Source of the DNA: Myxococcota bacterium
GTDB taxonomy: Bacteria > Myxococcota_A > UBA9160 > UBA4427
Length of the DNA: 43,923 nt
NCBI GenBank assembly: GCA_028278345.1
Contig: JANQEL010000227.1
Span: forward strand, 1 to 43,923
Reading direction: 5' to 3'
Shown: positions 7,422 through 16,068 of the stretch, one piece after another
Position numbering within the stretch: position 1 is the first letter of the stretch
Layout of the letters: each line of letters opens with the position of its first letter
The notes under the pieces: generated by a model
What the model saw: only the letters and a program-made list of their open reading frames with translations
Told to the model about the DNA's origin: nothing
The model's database searches: none
Translations under genes and position numbers: made by a program

Positions 7422-7958
7422 TCAACCCGTCTCTTCGCTGATCGAGCGGTTGCGCAAGGCCAGCAGGCGGTCGCCGATCGAAACGACCGTCGAAAGCGCG
7501 AAGGCCGCGCCGATGAACCACACCCACGAGTCGGGCGGCCACGACCAACCGAGGCTGTTGCGGATGATGGGTGTGCCGAGCACGACGAAGTAGAAGATGC
7601 CGTTCCAACGCCCGAGCTGACTCGCGCGCAGGGTCTGCCCGGCCAGCGCCTTCGAGTCGAGGGTGTATTGGATGAAGGCGATCGCGATCAGCGGCGCGAG
7701 AATGACCGGAACGAGTTCGCGCCAGGCCAGCGCGGCGTTGCCGAGCACGACGAAGGTCGCGTCGGTGCCGTGGTCGAGGAAGCCGCCGAAGGCCGAGGTC
7801 TCGCCGCGCTTGCGCGCGATGGGGCCGTCGGCGAAGTCGGTGGCGATCGCGATCGCGAACACGAGAGTGGCCTCGAGATCGTAGCCTTCGAGGATCAGCC
7901 AGGCGCAGACCGGCGCGAGGAGCAGGCGCAGGGTCGTGAGCGCGTTGGCTGGCGTCAC
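7422..7958 (-). CDS. CDP-alcohol phosphatidyltransferase (PgsA-like)
   Basis: This 178-aa integral membrane enzyme transfers a phosphatidyl group from CDP-diacylglycerol to an alcohol. The family signature D-G-x2-A-R-x8-G-x3-D-x3-D is complete at residues 44-66 (DGPIAR, then G59, D62 and D66). About five to six hydrophobic segments surround it. The likely product is phosphatidylglycerophosphate or a related lipid, but the acceptor cannot be set from sequence. The start is the GTG at 7958, giving VTPANALTTLRLLLAP, which fits the family's N-terminus; upstream in this frame the sequence is an overlap with proS. It begins 8 bp after the proS stop, so it is the distal gene of the iclR-ilvE-proS run. 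Its stop is 4 bp from the convergent GFA gene. Confidence 0.85.
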   Translation of the reverse strand: MTPANALTTLRLLLAPVCAWLILEGYDLEATLVFAIAIATDFADGPIARKRGETSAFGGFLDHGTDATFVVLGNAALAWRELVPVILAPLIAIAFIQYTLDSKALAGQTLRASQLGRWNGIFYFVVLGTPIIRNSLGWSWPPDSWVWFIGAAFALSTVVSIGDRLLALRNRSISEETG

Positions 7959-7966
7959 GCCCGGGC

Positions 7967-9679
7967 CTACCGCCGGTTCGCGAGCACGGCCTCGGTGATG
8001 GTCTCGGCTGCGTGCTCGACCTTCACTTCCGAGGTTTCGCCGTCGCGCCGCACCACCATCTCGACGACCCCGGCCGCGATGCCCTTCGGCCCGACGGTCA
8101 CGCGATAGGGGAAACCGATCAGGTCGGCGTCGTTGAACTTCACGCCCGGACGCTCGTCGCGATCGTCGATCAGTACATCGATGCCCGCACCCTTGAGCGC
8201 GTCGTAGAGACGCTCGCCGGCTTCCATGCATTCGACGTCCTTCGGCTTCACGACGGTGATCACCACTTCGAAGGGCGCGACGTTGACCGGCCAGATGATT
8301 CCGTTCTCGTCGTGGGAGGATTCGACCACCGCGGCCAGTGCGCGCTCGATCCCGATGCCGTACGAGCCCATGATGATCGGGCGCGCCTTGCCATTCTGGT
8401 CGAGCACGCTCGCCCCCATCGCCTCGCTGTAGCGGGTGCCGAGCTTGAAGATGTGGCCGACCTCGATCGTCTTGAACACGGCCAGCGCCTTGCCGCACTG
8501 CACGCAGGCTTCGCCGTCTTTCACTTCGCGAAGATCGAGCCAGGCCTTGATGTCGATGTCGCGCTCGACCGACACGCCGCGCAGGTGGAAGTCGTCTTCA
8601 TTCGCACCGGTAGTCATGTTGGTGCGGCCGCGCAGGGCTTCGTCGGCGATGATGAAGTGATCGCTCACGCCGACGCCGCCGAGACTACCCGGCTGGGCGC
8701 CGAGGGCTTCCTGGATTTCGTCAGCTGCGGCCGGGCGGATCTCTTCGCCTTCGACCGTGTCGACGAGCTTCTGTTCCGAGAGCGAATCGTCGCCGCGCAG
8801 GAGCAGCAGCACCGTCTTGCCGTCGACCTTGTAGACGAGGGTCTTGATCTGTCGCGAACCGGGGGCTCCGCCCTCGAACTTCTCGAGATCTTCGATCGTG
8901 CGCACGCCCGGGGTCGGGAACTTCTCCGGTGCATCGGGGCCGGCCTCGTCGGCCTCGGAGGGAAGGTCGCTCGTCGCCTTCTCGACGTTGGCCGCGTAGC
9001 CGCAGCCTTCGCACGAAGCGATCCAGTCTTCACCGGCATCGCTCTTCAGCATGAACTCGATCGACTCGTTGCCCCCCATCGAACCCGAGCTCGCTTCGAC
9101 CGCCACCGGTTCGAAGCCGATGCGCTTGAAGATCTTGCGGTAGGCCTTGAAGTGCATGTCGAAGCTGTGATCGAGCCCGGCTTCGTCGATGTCGAGGCTG
9201 TACGAATCCTTCATGGTGAATTCGCGCACGCGAAGCAGCCCACTCTTCGGCCGCGCTTCGTCGCGATACTTGGTGTGGATCTGATACCAGATCTGCGGCA
9301 GCTGCTTGTAGCTGCGCAGTTCGCTCGCGAGGTGGGCGAAGACCTCTTCGGCCGTCATGCCGAGGCCGACGTCGGAACCGCGGCGATCTTCGAAGCGAAA
9401 CATCTCGAGGCCCATCGAATCCCAACGCCCCGAGCGTTCCCACAAATCGCGCGGATGCAGGGTGGGCAGGCGTAGCTCCTGGGCCCCCAGCTCGTTCATC
9501 TCTTCGCGAACAATCTCGGTGATCTTCTGCGCGACGCGATAGCCGAGCGGCAGCAGCGTGTAGACACCCGCCATCAGCTGACGCATAAAACCCGCGCGCA
9601 GCAGCAGCTTGTGGCTCGGCGCTTCGGCGTCACTCGGATCGTCTCGAAAAGTCGGATGAAAGGCTTTGGAACAGCGCAC
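7967..9679 (-). CDS. proS: Prolyl-tRNA synthetase
   Basis: This is a bacterial-type class II prolyl-tRNA synthetase of 570 aa, matching the usual 570-575. It charges tRNA-Pro and probably edits Ala-tRNA-Pro through the insertion domain between motifs 2 and 3. Motif 2 is seen around YRDEARPKSGLLRVREF, and motif 3 as GSYGIGIERALAAVVE. The anticodon-binding domain forms the C-terminus. The GTG at 9679 gives VRCSKAFHPTFRDDP, which aligns with the family's start, and GAGGGAAAC lies just upstream. An in-frame extension to 9733 is rejected. It is followed by a CDP-alcohol phosphatidyltransferase 8 bp away and preceded by an ilvE-like gene 69 bp away. Confidence 0.97.
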   Translation of the reverse strand: MRCSKAFHPTFRDDPSDAEAPSHKLLLRAGFMRQLMAGVYTLLPLGYRVAQKITEIVREEMNELGAQELRLPTLHPRDLWERSGRWDSMGLEMFRFEDRRGSDVGLGMTAEEVFAHLASELRSYKQLPQIWYQIHTKYRDEARPKSGLLRVREFTMKDSYSLDIDEAGLDHSFDMHFKAYRKIFKRIGFEPVAVEASSGSMGGNESIEFMLKSDAGEDWIASCEGCGYAANVEKATSDLPSEADEAGPDAPEKFPTPGVRTIEDLEKFEGGAPGSRQIKTLVYKVDGKTVLLLLRGDDSLSEQKLVDTVEGEEIRPAAADEIQEALGAQPGSLGGVGVSDHFIIADEALRGRTNMTTGANEDDFHLRGVSVERDIDIKAWLDLREVKDGEACVQCGKALAVFKTIEVGHIFKLGTRYSEAMGASVLDQNGKARPIIMGSYGIGIERALAAVVESSHDENGIIWPVNVAPFEVVITVVKPKDVECMEAGERLYDALKGAGIDVLIDDRDERPGVKFNDADLIGFPYRVTVGPKGIAAGVVEMVVRRDGETSEVKVEHAAETITEAVLANRR

Positions 9680-9748
9680 GGTTTCCCTCGCGAGCGCGGC
9701 CGTGGGGAGCACACCAGCCGCAGGCGGCGGCAAGCATAGCGGGGAGAC

Positions 9749-10612
9749 CTAGATCTCGACGCCTCTGGTCTCGGTGTAGGCGGGAAACGCGGCGGCGATG
9801 CGGTCGAGAATGGGGCGTGCCTTCGAACCGATCGCCTCGCCGTCGAGGGTCGCGACCGGAACCAGGCCCGCGCCCGAACCTGTGAGGAAGACTTCGTCGG
9901 CGCCCAGCAGATCGACCCGCGACAGCGAGCGCTCGCGGGCATCGATGCCGAGTTCGCCCGCGAGTTCGAGCACGCTCGCGCGGGTGATCCCTTCGAGGGC
10001 GCCGTCGGTGGCGGGCGGGGTCGAGAGCGCGCCGCTCTTCACCGCGAACACGTTGGCCACGCTCGCTTCGGCGACGCAGCCCGACGCGTTCAGGATCAAC
10101 CCCTCGTGGGCACCGCGCAGCTTCGCTTCGCGCTTGGCGAGCACGTTGTTGAGATAGTTGAGGCTCTTCACGCGCGGGTCGACCGCGTCGAGGGCCGGCC
10201 TTCGCACGCTCACGGTGACCATGTCGAGGCCGCGTTCGAGGGTCTCGGCGGGAAAGAGGCGAAGCTCGCTCGCAATACAGACCAGGGTGGGCTGCGAGCA
10301 GGTGGCGGGATCGACCCCGAGTTCGCCCTCCCCCCGCGTGCAGATCAGGCGGACGTAGCCCTCGCGCTCCCCAAGGGCGCGCACCGTTTCGCGCACCGCC
10401 TTCTCGGCGCGTTCGATTCCGCCGGGCAGCGCGAGCCCGATCGCCTTCGCGCTCGTTTCGAAGCGGGCGAGGTGGTCGTAGAAACGGAAGATGCGCCCCG
10501 CGTAGATGCGGATGCCCTCGAACACGCCATCGCCGTAGAGCAGGCCGTGATCGAAGACACTGACGCGCGCCTCCTCGCGCGCCACCAGGGCGTCGTCGAG
10601 CCAGATCTTCAT
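9749..10612 (-). CDS. ilvE: Branched-chain-type class IV aminotransferase (IlvE-like)
   Basis: This 287-aa fold-type IV PLP enzyme moves amino groups between branched-chain amino acids and 2-oxoglutarate, or is a close relative. The Schiff-base lysine is K149 in RVKSLNYLNN. Supporting motifs are FDHGLLYGDGVFEGIR (20-35), EASVANVF (about 182-189), GITRASVL, and DEVFLTGSGAGLVPV near the C-terminus. D-amino acid aminotransferases share these features, so the exact substrate is not certain. Its ATG overlaps the stop of the IclR regulator (ATGA at 10612-10609), showing co-transcription and probable translational coupling. An IclR-type ligand, perhaps a keto acid, could control the unit. Confidence 0.85.
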   Translation of the reverse strand: MKIWLDDALVAREEARVSVFDHGLLYGDGVFEGIRIYAGRIFRFYDHLARFETSAKAIGLALPGGIERAEKAVRETVRALGEREGYVRLICTRGEGELGVDPATCSQPTLVCIASELRLFPAETLERGLDMVTVSVRRPALDAVDPRVKSLNYLNNVLAKREAKLRGAHEGLILNASGCVAEASVANVFAVKSGALSTPPATDGALEGITRASVLELAGELGIDARERSLSRVDLLGADEVFLTGSGAGLVPVATLDGEAIGSKARPILDRIAAAFPAYTETRGVEI

Positions 10613-11385
10613 GCGGCGACCTCGCCCTGCTTGCGCGCGAACTCTTCGGCATCGGCGCGCAGCCGCGCTTCGATGCGTGAAGCCGCGCCGCGCACGTTCT
10701 CGAGCACGGCGTCTTCACCGATCTCGCGCAGACGTGCGGCCGCACCGCCCAGGGCCACGGTCGCGATCAAGCGCTCGCGGAAGAACACCGGCGCGGCCAC
10801 CACGCCGAGCCCCGGCACCCACTCTTCGTCGTTCGTCGCGAAGCCGTGTTCGCGCGCGAGTTCGACGCTCTGCTGCAGTGCATCGCCAGCGACCTGGGTT
10901 CGCTCGGTGAAGACCTCGGGTTCGCGCTCGACGTCCACGGCGTCGGGGGCGAAAGCAAGGTAGAGCTTGCCCACTGCAGTCGCGTGAACGGGAACGCGCT
11001 CGCCGACCTGGGGTGACACGCGCAGGAAACCCGAACCCTCCACCTTGTCGATCACGACGAGTTCGCGAGCGCGCGCAGTCACGAGGAAGAGGGTTTCGCC
11101 GAGTTCGCCGACGGCCTCTTCGAGCACATCGCGCGCGAGTTCGACCACCGGGTCGCGTTCGAGTTGACCGAGGCCGAGGGCGACCAGCGCACTGCCCGGC
11201 TGGTAGCGACCGCGCGGCGATCTCTCGACCAGCCCGCGGCGACCGAGGGCGCCGAGCAGCCGATGGGTGCTCGATTTCGGCAGGCCGAGGGAGCGACCGA
11301 TCGCCGTCACGCCCTGGGGTTCACCCGCGCGGTGGAGGTGGAAGAGGATGTCGACCGCCTTTTCGACGGTGGAGAGGGAATCCAC
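10609..11385 (-). CDS. IclR-family transcriptional regulator
   Basis: This 258-aa regulator has an N-terminal winged helix-turn-helix (about 1-65, with recognition helix near LGLPKSSTHRLLGAL) and a C-terminal IclR effector-binding domain (about 75-250) that usually senses small organic acids. It is the first gene of a run with the ilvE-like gene, overlapping it by ATGA. A perfect 17-bp palindrome sits 35-52 bp upstream of its ATG and is a good candidate for autoregulation. Whether it represses or activates, and which ligand it binds, cannot be read. Confidence 0.93.
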   Translation of the reverse strand: MDSLSTVEKAVDILFHLHRAGEPQGVTAIGRSLGLPKSSTHRLLGALGRRGLVERSPRGRYQPGSALVALGLGQLERDPVVELARDVLEEAVGELGETLFLVTARARELVVIDKVEGSGFLRVSPQVGERVPVHATAVGKLYLAFAPDAVDVEREPEVFTERTQVAGDALQQSVELAREHGFATNDEEWVPGLGVVAAPVFFRERLIATVALGGAAARLREIGEDAVLENVRGAASRIEARLRADAEEFARKQGEVAA

Positions 11386-11420
11386 GGGGTGCGCTCCTCG
11401 GGTTGTGCCGGTTCAACAAT

Positions 11421-11437
11421 GTTCCGATTATCGGAAC
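11421..11437. promoter_or_regulatory. Probable IclR-type operator (17-bp palindrome)
   Basis: GTTCCGAT-T-ATCGGAAC is a perfect inverted repeat, 35 bp upstream of the iclR ATG. Arm shape and length match IclR-family operators (GTTCCG-type half-sites). A partial second half-site, ATCTGGAAC, lies 11 bp further at 11449-11457. It stands out because the surrounding 60 bp are more A+T rich than the coding DNA, as expected for a promoter. Confidence 0.75.
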
Positions 11438-11502
11438 TTTGATCTCTTATCTGGAACGAAAGTATCGAGCGCACCCCTCCCATGCAAGGCACGCCCCCGA
11501 TT

Positions 11503-12618
11503 TCAGACGCCCACCCGAGCCAGCAGACTGCAGGCGGGGAGGGGCTGCGCGGCGCCCGCGCCGAGCCCCGTCGGCCCGAAGATCTGGGGCGAGGCGAGCC
11601 CGAGCACCTCGCGGCCGCCGAACCAGCGAGCCTCTCCCGAGAATTCGCCGTTGGCCGCGGAATCACTCCCCGTTCCGCTGAGGTAGAGCCCGAAGGCTCC
11701 CGCGTCGGGGTCGACCAGCCGCTCGAGGTTCTCGCGGGACGCCACGGCGTCGAGGACGGCCACGCGAATGCGGTCCCCCGCTGCGACGGCGCCTGGAATC
11801 AGGATCGCGCCGCGCTCGAAGTCCACGCCGGCGATCGGGCGAAGAGCGCTCGCGCCCGGGTGCGCGACCTCGACCACCAGGCGGCGCAGGCTGTCGGGTG
11901 TCTCGGCCAGGTTCGCGCCGCGGGCGGCCGCGCGGAGCACGTCGACCGCAGCGGCTTCGCCGATTCCGCTCACCCAGTTGTCGCGAGCCCGCGTGACCTC
12001 TCGTGTGCGATCGATCGGTCGACAGCGGGGCACGAGATCCACCGTCGAAGGCCCCCGCAGCGCCAGGGCGAGAACTCCGCGCGATGCGCACTGATCGGCC
12101 GACCAGAGCGCGAGCCCGTCGGCCCCCGCAGCCGCGGTAGCCAACCCGATCGCCCGAGCGCCCGGTCCGCCCCCCGAAGCGAGAGAGGCAAAGAAGGACG
12201 TCGCAGCGTGATGGGCGAAGTCGGAGGCCACGAAGAGCAGATCGCCCTCCCCCGCGGCCTTTCCGAGGTGATCCGTGACCTCCTCGGCGGCGTGGGGATC
12301 GTCGACTTCGAGGTCCTCGAGGAGCACGGCCTCGAGTTCGGGCCCGGCGAGCATGGCCACCACCAGGCCCGGGTTCTGCTCCGCCGCTTCCCCCGCCGCG
12401 AAGACCCCCGACACGCTGCCGCCGTGGATCGGGAGATTGCCGGCCTCGGTTCGAACCGCGTCGAGCACGTCCCCCACGCCCTGCCCGATGGCCGCCGTGG
12501 CGAACACGAGCAGCTCGTCCGCCGGCGTTCCGCCGAGGCGATCGCGCGCCGCGCCGACAGCCTCCCGCGCGGCTGTGGCTGCAGAAATCGAGTTCGAAAA
12601 TCCCAGGCCCAGCTGCAT
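11503..12618 (-). CDS. FIST-domain sensory protein
   Basis: This 371-aa protein is built like FIST N plus FIST C proteins, a family of soluble ligand-sensing domains often tied to signal transduction. The start MQLGLGFSNS and repeated small-residue stretches (VFATAAIGQGVGDVL, GGSVSGVF, GLYLSGTGSDS) fit. It has no attached output domain. The ATG at 12618 is used because the frame upstream to 12819 is Gly/Pro/Arg-rich and off-family. It stands alone: the iclR gene ends the same strand run 117 bp downstream, and rnd is divergent. The ligand is unknown; FIST domains have been suggested to bind amino acids or similar small molecules. Confidence 0.72.
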   Translation of the reverse strand: MQLGLGFSNSISAATAAREAVGAARDRLGGTPADELLVFATAAIGQGVGDVLDAVRTEAGNLPIHGGSVSGVFAAGEAAEQNPGLVVAMLAGPELEAVLLEDLEVDDPHAAEEVTDHLGKAAGEGDLLFVASDFAHHAATSFFASLASGGGPGARAIGLATAAAGADGLALWSADQCASRGVLALALRGPSTVDLVPRCRPIDRTREVTRARDNWVSGIGEAAAVDVLRAAARGANLAETPDSLRRLVVEVAHPGASALRPIAGVDFERGAILIPGAVAAGDRIRVAVLDAVASRENLERLVDPDAGAFGLYLSGTGSDSAANGEFSGEARWFGGREVLGLASPQIFGPTGLGAGAAQPLPACSLLARVGV

Positions 12619-12856
12619 AGGGCGCGCAGCATACGCAACGCCGCACGCGAGCAACCCCGAATTCCCCGCCTCGATTCCCCCGGCCGGGGCGATGCGCCAT
12701 TTCCCGCCCCGGAGCGGTCGGCTAGGATGCCCCCTCGCGGTGCCCCCAAGCCCTGGTTCGGCAACCCACCCCCGGCAGATTTTCAATCCATGCCCCGGTG
12801 TCCCTTTGCAGTCGGCCATGCGCCGATCGCCCGTTGCCCCGGACCAGAGGTCAAGC

Positions 12857-14095
12857 TTGGCTGATTTTGAATTCGTCGACGCCCCCGAGCGGCTCGAGGA
12901 GCTCGCGAACGACTGGCTCGGCGAAGCGGTCCTCGCGGTCGATACCGAGGCGGACAGCTTCTACCACTACTTCGACAAGACCTGCCTCGTGCAGGTCGCG
13001 ACGACGAAGCACGCCTACCTGATCGACACCCTGGCCTTCGAGGGGCCCGAGGCGATGGAGCCCTTCGGTCGGGTGTGCGCGTCCCCCGACGTGCGCGTGC
13101 TCTTCCACGCCGCCGAGTACGACATCTACGTGCTCAAACGCGACTACGGGTACACGTTCGCAAACGTCTTCGACACGATGATTTCCGCGCAGTTACTGGG
13201 ATATGGCTCGATCGGGTTGGCGGCGATGATCGAGCACCATTTCGGCGTGAAGGTGCCGAAGGACGAGCAGCGCTCGGACTGGTCGCGCCGCCCGCTTAGC
13301 GAGAAGCAGCTGAATTACGCGGTCGGCGACGTCATCTACCTGACCCGCCTGGCCAAGAAACTCGAGAAGGAACTCAAGAAGGCCAAGCGCCTCGAATGGG
13401 CGCAGGAAGAGTTCGACACCCTGTGCCAGCGCGAGTGGCCGGATCGCAAGTTCGACCGCCAGGGCTACCTGAAGATCAAGGGGGCGCGAAAGCTCGACCC
13501 CCAGAGCTTGAGTGTGCTGAAGGAACTCTTCCTGATGCGCGACGCCCGGGCGCGAGAGATCGATCGGCCGCCCTTCAAGGTGCTGGGCAATCGCACGCTG
13601 CTCGAAGTCGCGACCGCGAAGCCGAGCCGCAACCATCAGCTGAAGTCGATCAAGGGCATCACGGATCTGCTGGTTCGACGCATGGGCGAGGACATCCTCG
13701 CCGCGGTCGCCAAGGGACGCGAGGTCGAGCATCCACCGATCCCCAAGAACCTCAACGGCAACGGCCGGCGGCGCATGGATCGCAAGACCGAGCGCCGCGT
13801 CAATGACCTCAAGGCCTGGCGCACGCAACGCGCGCAGGAGTTGTCCCTCGACCCCGGCGTGCTCTGCCCGAACGCCGCGCTCGAGACGATCGCCTGGCGC
13901 AATCCCGAACAGGGCAGCGATCTCTCGGATGTGAACGAACTCAAAAGCTGGTTCAAGCGCGAGTTCGGCGACGAAGTCGCGCAGACGCTTCGCGAAGCCG
14001 CGGAGCGCCACAAGAGCCAGGGGAAGAGCGGCGGCGGAGGTGGCGGCGGCTCGCGCAAGAAGGGCGGGCGGAAGTCCGGAAGCCGCAAGTCTTGA
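12857..14095 (+). CDS. rnd: Ribonuclease D
   Basis: This 3'-5' exoribonuclease trims tRNA and other structured RNA. All DEDDy motifs are present: Exo I with D29 and E31 (AVDTEAD), Exo II with D89 (FHAAEYD), and Exo III with Y154 and D158 (YAVGD). An HRDC domain follows (about 210-290), then a second HRDC-like region, then a Gly-rich basic tail. The tail has a run of eight Gly and many Lys/Arg, unusual for RNase D and probably an RNA-contacting extension. I chose the TTG at 12857 because AGAGG lies 7 bp upstream. An in-frame ATG at 12818 adds 13 residues but has no Shine-Dalgarno sequence. A strong hairpin starts 7 bp after the stop. Confidence 0.93.
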   Translation: MADFEFVDAPERLEELANDWLGEAVLAVDTEADSFYHYFDKTCLVQVATTKHAYLIDTLAFEGPEAMEPFGRVCASPDVRVLFHAAEYDIYVLKRDYGYTFANVFDTMISAQLLGYGSIGLAAMIEHHFGVKVPKDEQRSDWSRRPLSEKQLNYAVGDVIYLTRLAKKLEKELKKAKRLEWAQEEFDTLCQREWPDRKFDRQGYLKIKGARKLDPQSLSVLKELFLMRDARAREIDRPPFKVLGNRTLLEVATAKPSRNHQLKSIKGITDLLVRRMGEDILAAVAKGREVEHPPIPKNLNGNGRRRMDRKTERRVNDLKAWRTQRAQELSLDPGVLCPNAALETIAWRNPEQGSDLSDVNELKSWFKREFGDEVAQTLREAAERHKSQGKSGGGGGGGSRKKGGRKSGSRKS

Positions 14096-14135
14096 AACGA
14101 AATCGGGGCCCCCGACTTTCGTCGAGGACCCCGAT
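14094..14135. terminator. Hairpin at the end of rnd
   Basis: ATCGGGG (14102-14108) pairs with CCCCGAT (14129-14135), with an inner CGAC/GTCG stem and a TTTC loop (GAAA on the minus strand). No T-run follows on the plus strand. On the minus strand the hairpin is followed by TTCGTTT, so it would terminate better for a minus-strand transcript. It probably protects or ends the rnd mRNA. Confidence 0.55.
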
Positions 14136-14251
14136 GCTCAGCTACGAGCTTTGAGTCTGGCACCCATCTCTGGGAGGGACGGAACCAGGACTCGGGTCTT
14201 TCTTGCCTTACAAGCTGTCTTGGAGAGACACAAAATTCGTTTTGGACGATT

Positions 14252-14284
14252 GGCCCCCCGGTCCGACCTTCGGCCCGGGGGGCC
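14252..14284. repeat. Strong GC inverted repeat
   Basis: GGCCCCCCGG (14252-14261) and CCGGGGGGCC (14275-14284) are perfect complements, and an inner CCG/CGG pair (14263-14265 and 14271-14273) extends the stem. No T-run follows on either strand, so it looks like a structural element within an RNA rather than a terminator. Confidence 0.7.
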
Positions 14285-14452
14285 CACTTCCTAATCCGTC
14301 ACCAGGGACTTCAAACATCTTCGGGGGTGCAATCTTGGGGGAAAGCGCCTCGTGGATGTCTTCGCTCCAGGTGATGGTTCGAACTGGATGAACGCGCCCG
14401 AAACATCCAGTCTGTCACCGTCGGATTGTTCTTGGTTCACTCCTAAAGCACG

Positions 14453-14488
14453 CGGTGTGCCAACTCCGTCTTTGCGCATCGTTTTTTT
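14453..14488 (+). terminator. Intrinsic terminator inside the rnd-pepP gap
   Basis: CGGTGTGC (14453-14460) can pair over 8 bp, with two G-U wobbles, with GCGCATCG (14474-14481), and seven T residues follow at once (14482-14488). It lies 358 bp after the rnd stop and 280 bp before pepP, so it would end a transcript that encodes no protein. Confidence 0.6.
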
Positions 14489-14767
14489 CTAAGTCTTCGC
14501 CACAGCGACACTTTTTCGGATCGATCCCGAATCCGGGTCAGAAGAGAATTAGTGAGGATTTCGACGCCCTTTGATGCAGGGACTGGAAGTCCACTGTGGA
14601 GCCTTCTCCGGTCCCTGTGCGAGTCGGAAGTCAAGTATTTGAAATTTCTCCGTTTTTCTGCGAATCGGAAATGAATGTTGCAGTCGGTGGGGGGTGCAAC
14701 CGCGGTTGGCGGGTGCGGGGTCGCTTCTCGCGAAGCGACGACAACACTTCGCGATAGACTGCCCGCC

Positions 14768-16057
14768 GTGTTTGCCGAACGACGCCAGCGGTTGCTCGAT
14801 GCCATGGGTCCCGACGCCGCCGCGATCGTCATGGGCGCGCGCCTCGCCACCCGCTCCGCCGACACCGAATTCCCCTTCCGCCAGGACAGCGATTTCCACT
14901 ACCTGACGGGCTTCGATCATCCCGGCGCCGTTGCGCTCTTTCGCACCGACGACGGCCCGGCCTTCACGCTCTTCGTGCAGCCCCGCGACAAGGCGGCGGA
15001 AACCTGGACGGGCTATCGCCCGGGAGTCGACGGCGCGAAGCAGGATTACGGCGCCGACGAGGCCTACCCGATCGACACACTGCTCGAGGAACTCCCGAAG
15101 CAGATCGAACGCGCCGGGCGCTTGTTCCACACATACGGTCGCGACGCCGAACTCGATCGCACGATCGTGGCTTCCCTCGAGTCGTTGCGCGGGCGCACGA
15201 AACTCGGCTTCGAACCGCCGGGCGAGATCGTCGATCCGCGCGACCTGATCCACGAGATGCGGCTCATCAAGGAGCCCGCTGAGGTCGAGATCATGCGACG
15301 CGCAGCCGCGATCACCGCGGTGGGTCATCAGGAGGCCGCGCGCATCTGTCGCGACGGTCGCCACGAATACGAACTGCAGGCCGAACTCGAGTATGCGTTT
15401 CGGCGCCTCGGCGGTTCGGGGCCCGCCTACGGCTCGATCGTCGGCGGCGGAAAGAACGCGACCATCCTGCACTACGTCACCAACGCGGAGAAGTTGCACG
15501 GCGGCTCCCTCTGCCTGATCGACGCCGGGGCCGAACTCGAAGGCTACGCCTCGGATGTGACGCGCACCTACCCCGTCGGCGGACGCTTCAACGGTCCCGA
15601 GCGCGCGGTCTACGAGATGGTGCTGGACGCACAGAAGAAGGCACTCGAAGCGTGCCGACCGGGCACGACATTGCCGACCATCCACAGCACCACCGTACGT
15701 GCCCTGGTCGAAGGCATGGTGAGCCTCGGTCTACTCTCGGGAACCGTCGACGACCTGGTCGAGAGTGAGGCGTACCGCACCTACTACATGCACGGCACGA
15801 GTCACTGGCTCGGCCTCGACGTGCACGACGTCGGTAGCTACACCCACGCGGGCAAGCCGCGAACCCTCGATGCCGGCATGGCGTTCACCGTCGAGCCTGG
15901 CATCTACGTCGCACCCGACGATGAACGCGCGCCGGAACATCTGCGCGGCATCGGGGTGCGAATCGAAGACGATGTCGTCGTCACCAGCGACGGTATCGAA
16001 AACCTCAACCTCGCCATTCCGAAAGAGCCCGACGACGTCGAAGCTTGGATGGAGTAG
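14768..16057 (+). CDS. pepP: Xaa-Pro aminopeptidase (PepP-type, M24B)
   Basis: This 429-aa enzyme removes N-terminal residues preceding proline. The creatinase-like N-terminal domain opens with a segment that matches PepP closely (TRSADTEFPFRQDSDFHYLTGF). The pita-bread metal centre is complete: two Asp in DAGAELEGYASDVTRTYPV, His in HGTSHWLGLDVHDVG, Glu in FTVEPGIYV and Glu in GVRIEDDVV. Length compares with 441 aa for E. coli PepP. The GTG at 14768 (VFAERRQRLLDAM) aligns with the family start. The frame is open for 31 more codons upstream, but those codons lie in structured non-coding DNA. acs starts 11 bp after its stop, on the same strand. Confidence 0.95.
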   Translation: MFAERRQRLLDAMGPDAAAIVMGARLATRSADTEFPFRQDSDFHYLTGFDHPGAVALFRTDDGPAFTLFVQPRDKAAETWTGYRPGVDGAKQDYGADEAYPIDTLLEELPKQIERAGRLFHTYGRDAELDRTIVASLESLRGRTKLGFEPPGEIVDPRDLIHEMRLIKEPAEVEIMRRAAAITAVGHQEAARICRDGRHEYELQAELEYAFRRLGGSGPAYGSIVGGGKNATILHYVTNAEKLHGGSLCLIDAGAELEGYASDVTRTYPVGGRFNGPERAVYEMVLDAQKKALEACRPGTTLPTIHSTTVRALVEGMVSLGLLSGTVDDLVESEAYRTYYMHGTSHWLGLDVHDVGSYTHAGKPRTLDAGMAFTVEPGIYVAPDDERAPEHLRGIGVRIEDDVVVTSDGIENLNLAIPKEPDDVEAWME

Positions 16058-16068
16058 GAGCCCTCCCC

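Larger units (their letters stand above)
14096..14767. other. 672-bp structured non-coding gap between rnd and pepP
   Basis: No credible gene is found here on either strand, and the DNA is less G+C-rich than its flanks. It holds several inverted repeats: 14102-14135; GAGTC/GACTC around 14153-14192 followed by a pyrimidine-rich TCTTTCTT; a perfect 10-bp GC stem at 14252-14261 and 14275-14284; an intrinsic terminator at 14453-14488; and CAGGGAC/GTCCCTG around 14577-14618. Spacing and the terminator suggest one or more small RNAs or a long leader. No known RNA family (6S, tmRNA, RNase P, SRP, riboswitch) was recognised by eye. Confidence 0.6.

Noticed and set aside
12678..12689. CCCCGGCCGGGG palindrome in the rnd-FIST divergent gap.
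   Set aside because: Short GC palindromes are frequent in DNA of this composition; no second site or spacing supports an operator.
14376..14387. GGTTCGAACTGG looks like a tRNA T-loop.
   Set aside because: The flanking bases cannot form the 5-bp T-stem, and no acceptor or anticodon arm is found around it.
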